Translations under genes and position numbers: made by a program
The notes under the pieces: generated by a model
What the model was told of the DNA's origin: nothing
The model's input: only the letters and a program-made list of their open reading frames with translations
Database searches by the model: none
DNA from: Lachnospiraceae bacterium
Lineage (GTDB): Bacteria; Bacillota; Clostridia; Lachnospirales; Lachnospiraceae
Direction: 5' to 3'
Length of the DNA stretch: 40,581 bases
NCBI GenBank assembly: GCA_017469275.1
Contig: JAFUGT010000052.1
Coordinates: 1-40,581, forward strand
In this document: positions 1 through 6,384 of the stretch, piece after piece
Position numbering within the stretch: the first letter of the stretch is position 1
Layout: every line of letters starts with the position of its first letter

Positions 1-213
1 CATCAGCTATATGAAAACACTCTGAAAGCTGTTGAGGGTATGGGCATTGAGGTCGAGTACATCACCGATCTGCAAAAGATCATGGAGTACGGTGCAATGT
101 CAATGCCTGCGCTTGTGATCAATGAGAAGGTCGTGTCGGCGGGCAGAGTTTTGAAGTCTGCGGAGATCTCAGCTATGATAAACGATATGACAGATAAGTC
201 GGGGTGCAAATGA
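1..213 (+). CDS. Thioredoxin-like redox-active disulfide protein, 3' end only
   Basis: The frame is open from base 1 to the TGA at 211-213, so only the C-terminal 70 residues are present. It begins HQLYENTLKAV and contains the cis-proline region MSMPALVINEKVVSAGRV. That pattern is typical of the small glutaredoxin-like 'redox-active disulfide protein 2' family (TM0996/MTH895 type), whose CxxC lies just upstream and would fall outside the window. These proteins are cytoplasmic thiol-disulfide proteins, often next to permeases or arsenic-resistance genes; the partner cannot be seen here. The last residues (TDKSGCK) include a cysteine not usual for the fold. It faces the hydrolase gene at 235-1377 with only 21 bases between the stops. 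The family assignment rests on my recognition of the motif, not on a search. Confidence 0.82.
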   Translation, partial: HQLYENTLKAVEGMGIEVEYITDLQKIMEYGAMSMPALVINEKVVSAGRVLKSAEISAMINDMTDKSGCK

Positions 214-234
214 TGCGGGGCTTGTTTTTCATAT

Positions 235-1377
235 TCAAATCGCTTCTTCTTTCGTCCTGTTCATGTCAAGCAGTTCAAGCCCGTAGGTCTTTACATCACC
301 GTTCACTGCATCATATATCCACTCACCGATGCTTCTATCATTTCCGAGCTTGTCAAATACATTCGCAGATATGATTGTATGCTGGGTATTATGGGTTTCT
401 GCATCTTCTCCGCAGCACCAGATATAAATGCCTACATCGGGGATATTTGTCTGCAAGCCGTTTACCATTTCCTTCAGATCACGCTGGAAATTATCGCCAA
501 GCTCTTTGGTCTTATCCATTTTTCCGCTGTCGATATAGGACTGATACTGCATCAGGGTATCATCACGATAGGAGCAGTCAAAGAGTATTTTCACGCTGTC
601 ACCACGCTTTTCGTGGAGTGCGGTCAGACTGTCAAGGACAAGGTTGTTTGTGGTCAGTCTGTCTGATATTTCAGCCGGAGCTTGCCACAAATCCACAGCC
701 GTTTCGTGCCAGCCGTCATAAAGCAGGAGCGAGCTGTCAACACAGACAGTTACATTTTCAGCGCTGGGAAAACGGTCGATCACATCATCAGCCAGCAAGG
801 ATGTCGCAAATCCGCCTGCTGAAAAGCCTGTTACAAGCAGCGTATCAGGCTCTCCGATATACTGCTTGACCTGTTCCACATAAGCGGAGTAATTGCTGTA
901 TCCTGTGTGATACACAGTCTTTTTGCCCTCATAAGTTCCCGTGCCTGCGTGAAAATCGCCAGTCGCATAGGGAATCACGATAAAGCTCCAGTCTTTGAAC
1001 GGATTATCCTCCGCTGTGCTGCCGATACCTCCCTGTGCAACAAAATCCTGAGCTGTCATATTTGTCGCATAGAACTTATTACCGCCCTCAGAAGTCTCAG
1101 GGGTGATGCTCACACCGCCGCCAAAGAAATATACAACGACTTTGTTTTCCGTACCCTTGCGGAAGATACCGTGCCATTCACTGCCGTCCGAGGACTTTGC
1201 ATCATCGACTACGACATCATACCACTTGCCAATCTCAGGTTCACCTTTGAGCTTCGGGAATGTTTTGAGAAATGTCAGCTTGAGAAGAATAAAAATGCCT
1301 GCGGCGATCACTAAAAAGATAATGCCGATGATGATAAGCACCTTTTCCAGTCTGCTTTTCGGTTTTGTGTTTCCCAT
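235..1377 (-). CDS. Membrane-anchored pectinacetylesterase-like alpha/beta hydrolase
   Basis: The protein has 380 residues. An N-terminal hydrophobic helix (about residues 12-33, after Lys/Arg) serves as a signal anchor and puts the enzyme outside the membrane. The order of motifs fits the pectinacetylesterase/Notum family (PF03283): an oxyanion-type VVYFFGGGVSI strand near residue 75, then the nucleophile elbow GFSAGGFATSL near 183, with Ser as nucleophile. The C-terminal NTQHTI near 330 offers the catalytic His, and the Asp is probably in the CCGEDAETH stretch. Such enzymes remove acetyl groups from pectin or other esters, which suits a plant-polymer degrader, but the substrate is not shown. 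The start is set by AGGAGG seven bases ahead of ATG. The stop TAG of the upstream small gene is inside that ribosome site, so the two are translationally coupled. Confidence 0.8.
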   Translation of the reverse strand: MGNTKPKSRLEKVLIIIGIIFLVIAAGIFILLKLTFLKTFPKLKGEPEIGKWYDVVVDDAKSSDGSEWHGIFRKGTENKVVVYFFGGGVSITPETSEGGNKFYATNMTAQDFVAQGGIGSTAEDNPFKDWSFIVIPYATGDFHAGTGTYEGKKTVYHTGYSNYSAYVEQVKQYIGEPDTLLVTGFSAGGFATSLLADDVIDRFPSAENVTVCVDSSLLLYDGWHETAVDLWQAPAEISDRLTTNNLVLDSLTALHEKRGDSVKILFDCSYRDDTLMQYQSYIDSGKMDKTKELGDNFQRDLKEMVNGLQTNIPDVGIYIWCCGEDAETHNTQHTIISANVFDKLGNDRSIGEWIYDAVNGDVKTYGLELLDMNRTKEEAI

Positions 1378-1388
1378 AACATAACCTC

Positions 1389-1649
1389 CTACTTCGGGTA
1401 GTCCTTTGCGTATTCAATCTCGCTGATGAGATACTGCCCGTTTTCTTTCAAGCCGTTCTGCGGTTCGTTCAAAGGTTCATAGGAGTTCAGCGGTTTGCCG
1501 TTGTCAGCCATTTTCTGAATGAAGCCCACAACAATCTGTGTGTGCGTAGCTGCGATAAAGAATCCGCCGATGCACAGTATCACCATAAAAGACAGAACGA
1601 TCAATATGACTTTGAGTGCTTTATGCTTCTTTACTATACCTTTTCCCAT
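1389..1649 (-). CDS. Small single-pass membrane protein
   Basis: This 86-residue protein starts MGKGIVKKHKALK. A long hydrophobic helix follows at about residues 15-37 (VILIVLSFMVILCIGGFFIA), and the remaining 50 residues are probably outside the cell. I do not recognise the family. I chose the ATG at 1647-1649 rather than the one three codons earlier, because AAGAAAGGA lies eight bases before it and would touch the earlier ATG. It is the first gene of a two-gene operon; its TAG stop overlaps the AGGAGG of the pectinacetylesterase-like gene 11 bases downstream, so a role as partner or chaperone of that enzyme is possible but unproven. Confidence 0.7.
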   Translation of the reverse strand: MGKGIVKKHKALKVILIVLSFMVILCIGGFFIAATHTQIVVGFIQKMADNGKPLNSYEPLNEPQNGLKENGQYLISEIEYAKDYPK

Positions 1650-1971
1650 AACGACCATCCTTTCTTAACAAGTGCTTGATGCGTGAAGCCTATATTGTTG
1701 TATCTTGAAGTGTCATAAAAAGTTGACCGAATGTTGACCAAAGTGATATGCCCATCGCTGAAATCACCTGAAAACATCGTATTTTCGGCATGAGGGTTGA
1801 AATTTCACGGTTAATATGGTATTTTCAGCTAAAAGATAAATCACCACTTCTACCACAATTATTTCATCTATATAAATCGAACTTTTATATGTATCATTTT
1901 ATAAAATGATGAGTATCATAAAACTGGCAGCACTTTCCTATTGCATCAAAAAACGAGAACTGCTAATATAC
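1650..1971. other. AT-rich intergenic stretch with a palindrome
   Basis: No convincing gene is visible here. It contains a direct repeat GTTGACC at 1722-1728 and 1733-1739. A perfect 18-base palindrome, ATCATTTTATAAAATGAT, lies at 1893-1910. The promoter of the small membrane-protein operon should lie in the first 100 bases, but I could not settle on a convincing -35/-10 pair. Confidence 0.5.
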
Positions 1972-2125
1972 TTATACGCAAAAATATAACTCAGGCTCTT
2001 TTCCCTGCGTAAAGTTAGGAGCCTCAAGATAGCTGTCACGCATCTTCTTAATACCAGAAAACAAGCTTACGCCCTTCTCCATTTAACAGATTGTTTATCT
2101 TATTTTATATCTCCTGTAAATCCAT
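1972..2125 (-). pseudogene. Decayed N-terminal fragment of a PglZ-like gene
   Basis: Read on the minus strand from ATG at 2125, the frame gives MDLQEI, a stop, then NKINNLLNGEGRKLVFWY, a stop at 2048-2050, then EDA and further stops. Ignoring the stops, this matches the N-terminal pattern I associate with PglZ-type BREX phosphatases (an 'LQEIQNKLN...RKxVFWYDxD' pattern). A second frame holds a 36-codon open stretch (1972-2082) without a recognised product. Only about 50 codons survive and the stops are multiple, so it cannot be functional. It begins four bases after the stop of the small gene at 2130-2360. This may mark where a defence island was trimmed. The family call is from memory and is tentative. 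Confidence 0.45.
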
Positions 2126-2129
2126 GTAT

Positions 2130-2360
2130 TCACACCTCTGCTTGAACTATATGTCCAAAATTAAGCTCATCTTGAAGCAAGCCATACACATATGATGGAC
2201 TCTCTCTGTACAAACCTGTTTCAGTATCTATGAGCTTTTCATATACTTGTGAGTCATATATAGTACGCATAGCAACATCATATTCTATACTCCGGGTCTC
2301 TGTTAGCATTTCAACAAGGTCCTGCACCATATATTCAATCATTTGCTGCTCTTTACCCAT
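2130..2360 (-). CDS. Small acidic hypothetical protein, third gene of DUF3990 locus
   Basis: The protein has 76 residues, is acidic and likely helical, with no membrane segment or signal peptide. It contains IYDSQVYEKLIDTETGLYRESPSYVYGLL, a pattern I have seen in small proteins encoded beside DUF3990 genes; no function is known to me. Its ATG lies three bases after the TGA of the DUF3990 gene, so it is co-translated. By position it could be the antidote, or a second regulatory partner, of the ADP-ribosyltransferase-like protein. Calling it an antitoxin would be inference only. Confidence 0.75.
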   Translation of the reverse strand: MGKEQQMIEYMVQDLVEMLTETRSIEYDVAMRTIYDSQVYEKLIDTETGLYRESPSYVYGLLQDELNFGHIVQAEV

Positions 2361-2363
2361 AAA

Positions 2364-2867
2364 TCAATCACTCACCTTTCTAAGCAAACTAATAGCCTTC
2401 TGTGTATGAAAGGAATACTGATTGGTAGTTTTCTTATAAATCATGCCATTGAGCATATTTTCAAATGTGATTACTCCATTCTCGTATTGCCTAAACAAAA
2501 GTGCCATATCATCATCCGCAATCGGACCAATTACTATGTCATATTTATTGTCAAAGTTACATTCAGGATTCGAAAAATCAGTGAACTTCTTACTTCTATT
2601 GTTTCTGACAAATCTTGCCCATTCTTCTGATGTTTCCGTACCAAAATCCTTAATGTTCAAACCTTCCATCTGAATAAAAATGTCATCAATCTCATATATA
2701 TTTAAAACCGGTGAGCCACCATAAATACGTGCAACACGATTAGCCATTTTCTCAGCTTGTTCTTTCATAACCGTAAGATAAAATCCCTGTCCAAAATCTT
2801 TGTAAGGTCTACACATAGCAAGGTTTATCTCTTTTATATCTGTATTACTTCCATGATATAATAACAT
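2364..2867 (-). CDS. DUF3990 family protein, candidate ADP-ribosyltransferase-like toxin
   Basis: The 167-residue protein opens MLLYHGSNTDIKEI and then has CRPYKDFGQGFYLT at residues 19-32. These are the two hallmark blocks of the DUF3990 family. The YHGS and GxGFYLT pattern resembles the NAD-binding H and Y motifs of PARP/ART-fold ADP-ribosyltransferases, so a transferase activity on protein or nucleic acid is a reasonable inference, though not demonstrated from sequence. There is no signal peptide, so it is cytoplasmic. Its ATG overlaps the stop of the upstream DUF3791 gene (TGATG), which gives tight coupling and is typical of toxin-antitoxin pairs. The downstream 76-residue gene starts three bases after its stop. 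Length is normal for the family and no damage is visible. Confidence 0.85.
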   Translation of the reverse strand: MLLYHGSNTDIKEINLAMCRPYKDFGQGFYLTVMKEQAEKMANRVARIYGGSPVLNIYEIDDIFIQMEGLNIKDFGTETSEEWARFVRNNRSKKFTDFSNPECNFDNKYDIVIGPIADDDMALLFRQYENGVITFENMLNGMIYKKTTNQYSFHTQKAISLLRKVSD

Positions 2868-3085
2868 CAGTAACCACCCCCATTATTTCTGCAAATAATA
2901 GTCAAATCTTCAACAGCATCATCTATACTAAGAGTATGTTCAATATCATAATGTTCCTTAATGAACTCTATTCCTTTATGCTCATACAGATAGTTAAATG
3001 CTTCTTTAGATGCAATATTAAATTTGTTAGCGAACTCATTTACACATACCACTGTATAGTTGATTTTTTTCTTTAATTCACTCAT
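2867..3085 (-). CDS. DUF3791 family protein, likely partner of DUF3990
   Basis: The 72-residue protein (MSELKKKINYTVVCVNEFANKF...) matches the DUF3791 pattern: a helical N-terminus, a central AFNYLYEHKGIEFI and IEHTLSIDDAVEDL, then a short tail. DUF3791 genes commonly lie directly before DUF3990 genes. The start ATG is preceded by AAGGAG at eight bases. It is the first gene of a three-gene operon driven by the promoter at 3198-3226. A small first gene overlapping a catalytic-looking second gene is the usual antitoxin-first order, but which component is protective is not known. Confidence 0.8.
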   Translation of the reverse strand: MSELKKKINYTVVCVNEFANKFNIASKEAFNYLYEHKGIEFIKEHYDIEHTLSIDDAVEDLTIICRNNGGGY

Positions 3086-3197
3086 TCGTTCATCTCCTTA
3101 TCTGCTCTGAATTGGATTAGAACCTGTTCAGCCATAAAAATCATCTACTTTATAATCTCATGCAGAATGTATGCATTTGTTAGTTGTTTGTAATAAT

Positions 3198-3226
3198 ACT
3201 ATAACCATATTCCCGGAATTTATCAA
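3198..3226 (-). promoter_or_regulatory. SigA-type promoter of the DUF3791-DUF3990 operon with internal palindrome
   Basis: On the minus strand TTGATA (3221-3226) and TATAGT (3198-3203) are separated by exactly 17 bases. The spacer contains the 11-base inverted repeat ATTCCGGGAAT (3209-3219), well placed for a repressor operator. The leader to the DUF3791 start is about 100 bases. Confidence 0.65.
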
Positions 3227-3235
3227 CAGAAATAT

Positions 3236-3270
3236 AAAAACCCCTACCAGGTATTTCTATCTCATAGGGG
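3236..3270 (-). terminator. Probable intrinsic terminator, minus strand
   Basis: Reading leftward, CCCCTA (3270-3265), an 18-base loop and TAGGGG (3246-3241) are followed by TTTTT. It lies between the DUF2383-type gene and the DUF3791 promoter, so it would insulate the toxin-antitoxin-like operon from upstream transcription. The stem is only six pairs. Confidence 0.5.
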
Positions 3271-3468
3271 CTCTTAAAAATCATATTGTCACTTCTGTAA
3301 GTCTTAAAGTGTACTATTTCGTTCCAGTTTTCTTGCTTCGTTTGGCGTTAGATTTGCGTATTTGATAACTCTATCCGATGTAATTTGTAACTTATACATC
3401 CCGGATTATTTATAAATCTTGACCACTCTCGTCTTGATGATTGCACGTTAAGAAACAGGCGCTATTTC
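3271..3468. other. Intergenic stretch, no supported gene
   Basis: A 31-codon open frame on the minus strand (3304-3399, MYKLQITSDRVIKYANL...) has no ribosome site and no recognised relatives. It could be a remnant, but I do not call it a gene. A short AAGAAA/TTTCTT inverted repeat follows the DUF2383-type stop without a T-run. Confidence 0.4.
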
Positions 3469-3900
3469 TTACATAAACTGTTTCATCTCACTCATAAGAT
3501 CCTCTTCTGTCTTGATAAGCCTCTTGGCTAAATGAACACTTTCCGGAGAAGCATTCTCATTCTTGTTGAGATATTCAGCAACCGACTGAATACCCATATT
3601 GCAGCCATCCATAATAATCTTGGCGATCTGCCTTGCGTCATCCTTTATAAGAAGTTTTGCTTCTGTGCTTATCCACGACATTGCAGATGCCATAAGTCCC
3701 GGTTTCTCTTCGACTTTACCATATCTGGCAAGCTGATCTCCCGTCTCCTTCTCAAGTCTCTCATGCTCATCCGTATAACTGTTGATCAGATTCTTAAGCT
3801 TGTCATCAACTATATATTCCTTAACCTGCTTCATGCTGTTAATAGCCATCTTACAGCCAGTGTTGACCTGATCTAACAGATCCAAAGTTTGTTCTGTCAT
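3469..3900 (-). CDS. Ferritin-like DUF2383-type protein
   Basis: The 143-residue, all-helical protein starts MTEQTLDLLDQVNTG. It has long amphipathic helices, including YIVDDKLKNLINSYTDEHERLEKE and a DDARQIAKIIMDGCNMGIQSV segment, consistent with a four-helix ferritin-like bundle of the DUF2383 type. No signal peptide or membrane helix is present. Possible metal ligands are the DEHERLE motif (about residue 43) and Asp/Glu residues of the later helices, but a di-iron site cannot be confirmed. A longer frame begins at a TTG at 3978; I prefer the ATG at 3900, which has AGAAGG about ten bases upstream and removes an unrelated-looking 26-residue extension. It is a single gene, divergent from 4126. 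The role is unknown; relatives occur in many Clostridia. Confidence 0.7.
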   Translation of the reverse strand: MTEQTLDLLDQVNTGCKMAINSMKQVKEYIVDDKLKNLINSYTDEHERLEKETGDQLARYGKVEEKPGLMASAMSWISTEAKLLIKDDARQIAKIIMDGCNMGIQSVAEYLNKNENASPESVHLAKRLIKTEEDLMSEMKQFM

Positions 3901-4030
3901 TGTAATAATACCTTCTTTCTTGTTTCCTATTCCTATTATTGCCTGTTTTTCAAAGTTTATACATAATATTTTTACCAAAAATTGTTACGATTTCCTGTCA
4001 AACACTCGCATTTAAAATGCAATCATTTTC

Positions 4031-4059
4031 TTTACTAAACCTACTTTTTCGTGTATAAT
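4031..4059 (+). promoter_or_regulatory. SigA-type promoter for the 4126-6384 locus
   Basis: TTTACT (4031-4036), a 17-base spacer and a consensus TATAAT (4054-4059) lie about 60 bases before the first start codon. AAGGGGG precedes the ATG at 4126 and serves as ribosome site. Confidence 0.7.
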
Positions 4060-4125
4060 AAGGATTATCTGTCGACATGATAAATTAACGAATAATAACG
4101 TATATATACAAAGGGGGCCTTTGAC

Positions 4126-4842
4126 ATGATCAAACAAAATGACAACAAACTTGCCATATCGGTTGTTGCCACGCTCACTGCGGGAATTGCTTTAATCTAC
4201 ATACTCGTTGCTTATCCGCAGTTAATATTTGCAGTAGCGGGGGTAAGCGCAATATTCTTAATCTGTGCCTACATTTTAACCCAGAACATTATTGGCTTTA
4301 TTAATATGAAGAATAAGTCGTTAAATGTTCAGATCAAGAATGGTATGGATGACTTATCAAGCCAGATAGAGGGGATGAGCAGTGCTCAGGCGCAGCTTGG
4401 TAAAGCAACTTACCTCTACACAAGACAAACAGCTGAAAATGTTGCAACCCTTCGAGGCAACTATACCGACAGTCAGGCGGCTCTTCATAAGAATCTTTCG
4501 GTTCTGGCCAATGCACAGAGCAAATCCACCAAACTTCTTATAAAGTATGATCAAAGTAATACAACAAAACTTATCTCAACACTTAAAGACATCAAGAATC
4601 ATTTAAGTGACACATTCTCCCAAGGATTTGAGCAGATACCTCAGGCTGACAATGCTGATGTAGTCAATATGCTTGAATCAATCGTGGAATATCTGAAAAC
4701 ACAGCCTGAGAACATGGACCAGGCTTTAAGCATGCAGATTAATAATGTAGCTCACGAGTTACAGAATATTTCCATTAATATCAGCAAAATGCAGTCAGTG
4801 CCTATGCAGCCTTATATGCCTGTACAACAGATGACAATGTAG
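4126..4842 (+). CDS. Membrane-anchored coiled-coil protein, 5' part of a frame interrupted by TAG
   Basis: The 238-residue product has two adjacent hydrophobic helices (about residues 9-27 and 31-54) that anchor the N-terminus. A long heptad-rich cytoplasmic region follows (residues 60-225: MDDLSSQIEGMSSAQAQLGK, then LHKNLSVLANAQSKSTKLL, then ISINISKMQ), like the body of a chemoreceptor or scaffolding protein but with no recognised methylation or HAMP motif. It ends MQPYMPVQQMTM at TAG 4840-4842. The same reading frame then continues PVYQEMPQMQPVQP without any shift for another 381 codons, so this is best read as the front half of one roughly 620-residue protein. The stop differs by one base from CAG (Gln), which suits the Gln/Met-rich context. 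Other genes here end normally at TAG, so recoding is unlikely. The domain family is not recognised. Confidence 0.75.
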   Translation: MIKQNDNKLAISVVATLTAGIALIYILVAYPQLIFAVAGVSAIFLICAYILTQNIIGFINMKNKSLNVQIKNGMDDLSSQIEGMSSAQAQLGKATYLYTRQTAENVATLRGNYTDSQAALHKNLSVLANAQSKSTKLLIKYDQSNTTKLISTLKDIKNHLSDTFSQGFEQIPQADNADVVNMLESIVEYLKTQPENMDQALSMQINNVAHELQNISINISKMQSVPMQPYMPVQQMTM

Positions 4843-4857
4843 CCTGTTTATCAGGAG

Positions 4858-5985
4858 ATGCCACAAATGCAACCGGTACAGCCTGTACCTGCAGCTCCGG
4901 CAGTTGAACAACCTGTTGTTGAGACTTCGACAACACCAACGGTTGAAGCTGCTACTCCGGTAGCTGAGACTTCGACAACACCGGCGGTCGAGACTGCTGC
5001 TCCGGTGGCTGAGGCTCCGACAACACCAACAATTGAAGCTGCTGCTCCGATAGCTGAGACTCCGACAACACCAACGATTGAAGCTGCTGCTCCGGTGGCT
5101 GAGACTCCGACAACACCGGCAGTTGAGACTGCTGCACCTGCTCCCGAAGATAGTCTTCCGGGATTGACCACAGCAGATCTTGATGCTCTATATGCTGAAG
5201 CAGAACAGAACTTGGCAAGTGAAACTGCTCAGACACAGCCTACTGTAACAGAGACAAAAGCAGAACAACCCAAAACTGCTGAACCTATAGCAGAAACTGC
5301 AACCGAGCAGCCTAAAGCCGCTGAACCGGCTCCTGCTCCTGAACCTGTGCAAGTTGCTCCGGTTTCTGACGATCCTAACAAACAGTTATCTGCAGATGAG
5401 ATTGCTGCATTGTTCGCAGCCGCCGAGCCTGCCCCTAAGAAGGAAGAACCCGCTCCTGCTCCCGAACCTGTGCAAGTTGCTCCGGTCTCTGATGACCCTA
5501 ACAAACAATTGTCTCCCGATGAGATTGCTGCACTGTTTGCAGCCGCTGAGCCTGCTCCTAAGAAGGAAGAGACGGCACCTGATAATAATGCCGAAGAGGA
5601 AGCATTTACTCCTACCTTCACAGTAGTAGGTAAATCAGAACCTGAAGAAGTCAAAGAAGAACCGGTTACTCCTACCGTTGGTGATATGAGCGATCCTAAT
5701 AAACAATTATCTCCGGATGAAATTGCTGCCTTGTTCGCAGCCGCCGAGCCTGCTCCTAAGAAGGAGGAACCGGCTCCCGAACCTGTGCAAGTTGCTCCGG
5801 TTTCTGATGATCCTAACAAACAGTTATCTGCAGATGAGATTGCTGCACTGTTCGCAGCCGCTGAGCCTGCTCCTAAGAAAGAAGAACCCGCTCCCGAACC
5901 TGTACAAGTCACTCCGGTTTCTGACGATCCTAACAAGCAGTTATCTCCGGATGAGATTGCAGCTTTATTCGCATCAATCGGATAG
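4858..5985 (+). CDS. Pro/Ala/Glu-rich tail with five LS[AP]DEIAALFA motifs, 3' part of the interrupted frame
   Basis: This 375-codon stretch is in frame with the gene ending at 4842. It is of low complexity: five 15-residue Pro/Thr-rich units, a degenerate motif LTTADLDALYAEAE, then five copies of DPNKQLS[AP]DEIAALFA separated by acidic/proline linkers (PAPKKEEPAPEPVQVAPVS). The last copy ends the protein (ALFASIG). The motif resembles the N-terminal LSQxEIDALL segment of FliM and FliY, which in flagellar motors docks CheY-P; a tandem array of docking peptides is therefore my working idea. If the TAG at 4840 is real, this part could still be made by reinitiation: AGGAG lies nine bases before the ATG at 4867. 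The product would then be soluble, without its anchor. The stop TAG overlaps the ribosome site of the next gene. Confidence 0.7.
   Translation: MPQMQPVQPVPAAPAVEQPVVETSTTPTVEAATPVAETSTTPAVETAAPVAEAPTTPTIEAAAPIAETPTTPTIEAAAPVAETPTTPAVETAAPAPEDSLPGLTTADLDALYAEAEQNLASETAQTQPTVTETKAEQPKTAEPIAETATEQPKAAEPAPAPEPVQVAPVSDDPNKQLSADEIAALFAAAEPAPKKEEPAPAPEPVQVAPVSDDPNKQLSPDEIAALFAAAEPAPKKEETAPDNNAEEEAFTPTFTVVGKSEPEEVKEEPVTPTVGDMSDPNKQLSPDEIAALFAAAEPAPKKEEPAPEPVQVAPVSDDPNKQLSADEIAALFAAAEPAPKKEEPAPEPVQVTPVSDDPNKQLSPDEIAALFASIG
4912..5136 (+). repeat. Five 45-bp tandem units in the Pro/Thr-rich linker
   Basis: Units begin at 4912, 4957, 5002, 5047 and 5092 with an exact 45-base period. They encode variants of P[VI][AV]E[TA][SP]TTP[TA][VI]E[AT]A[AT]. 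They probably act as an extended spacer. Confidence 0.85.
5371..5985 (+). repeat. Five imperfect repeats encoding DPNKQLS[AP]DEIAALFA
   Basis: Copies start at 5371, 5494, 5692, 5809 and 5926. Spacing is 123, 198, 117 and 117 bases, always in frame. The motif is almost invariant, while third-base changes between copies show it is kept at protein level. A more distant sixth copy (LTTADLDALYAEAE) lies at about 5163-5204. Confidence 0.85.
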
Positions 5986-5994
5986 GAGGACCAC

Positions 5995-6384
5995 ATGGCA
6001 AATCAGGCACGAATCTTGCTGTTTAATATGAATAATGACCGGCAGCGCTCAATCGAGCGGCTATGCCGGTCTCTTTCTATTAAAACATCTTATATCAGAT
6101 CGACCTCATATCATGACACTCTTGGGTATCTGACAGGAATACAGGGATTTCCGAAAAAACCTGTAAGCCCCTCGGCATCCCCTGCCACATCAGAATTAGA
6201 ATCCGAAATGCTGGTATTTTCCGGCATGGACTCCGATGCCACAGACGCATTCTTAGCTGCTTTCAAAAATGCAGGACTTCCACCTATTGCTCTTAAAGCA
6301 ATACTTACTCCCACCAATGTATTCTGGACACCGATAAAACTATATGAGGAGCTTTGCAAGGAACATAAACTTTTACATCCGTAA
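5995..6384 (+). CDS. DUF3783 domain protein
   Basis: The protein has 129 residues. The C-terminal half (residues 72-129: MLVFSGMDSDATDAFLAAFK, then PIALKAILTPTNVFWTPIKL and YEELCKEH) carries the DUF3783 signature, in particular LKAILTPTN followed by W and a LYEEL helix. The N-terminal 70 residues (MANQARILLFNMNNDRQRSI...) resemble the start of a response-regulator-like alpha/beta fold but have no phospho-acceptor pocket that I can identify. No signal peptide is present. The start ATG has AGGAGG nine bases upstream, and this site overlaps the stop of the motif-array gene, so the two are coupled. The function of DUF3783 is unknown. Linkage suggests it works with the membrane-anchored motif-array protein. 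Confidence 0.8.
   Translation: MANQARILLFNMNNDRQRSIERLCRSLSIKTSYIRSTSYHDTLGYLTGIQGFPKKPVSPSASPATSELESEMLVFSGMDSDATDAFLAAFKNAGLPPIALKAILTPTNVFWTPIKLYEELCKEHKLLHP

Noticed and set aside
3304-3399. 31-codon minus-strand frame MYKLQITSDRV...
   Set aside because: No ribosome site, no recognised family and no coupling to neighbours.
4840-4842. TAG recoding as glutamine
   Set aside because: Other genes in the window, including 5983-5985 and 1389-1391, end properly at TAG with a downstream gene in place, so TAG works as a stop.
5229-5996. 255-codon open frame on the minus strand across the motif array
   Set aside because: It is the antisense shadow of the repetitive plus-strand coding sequence. 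Its product is low-complexity Ser/Gly/Ala and it has no ribosome site.
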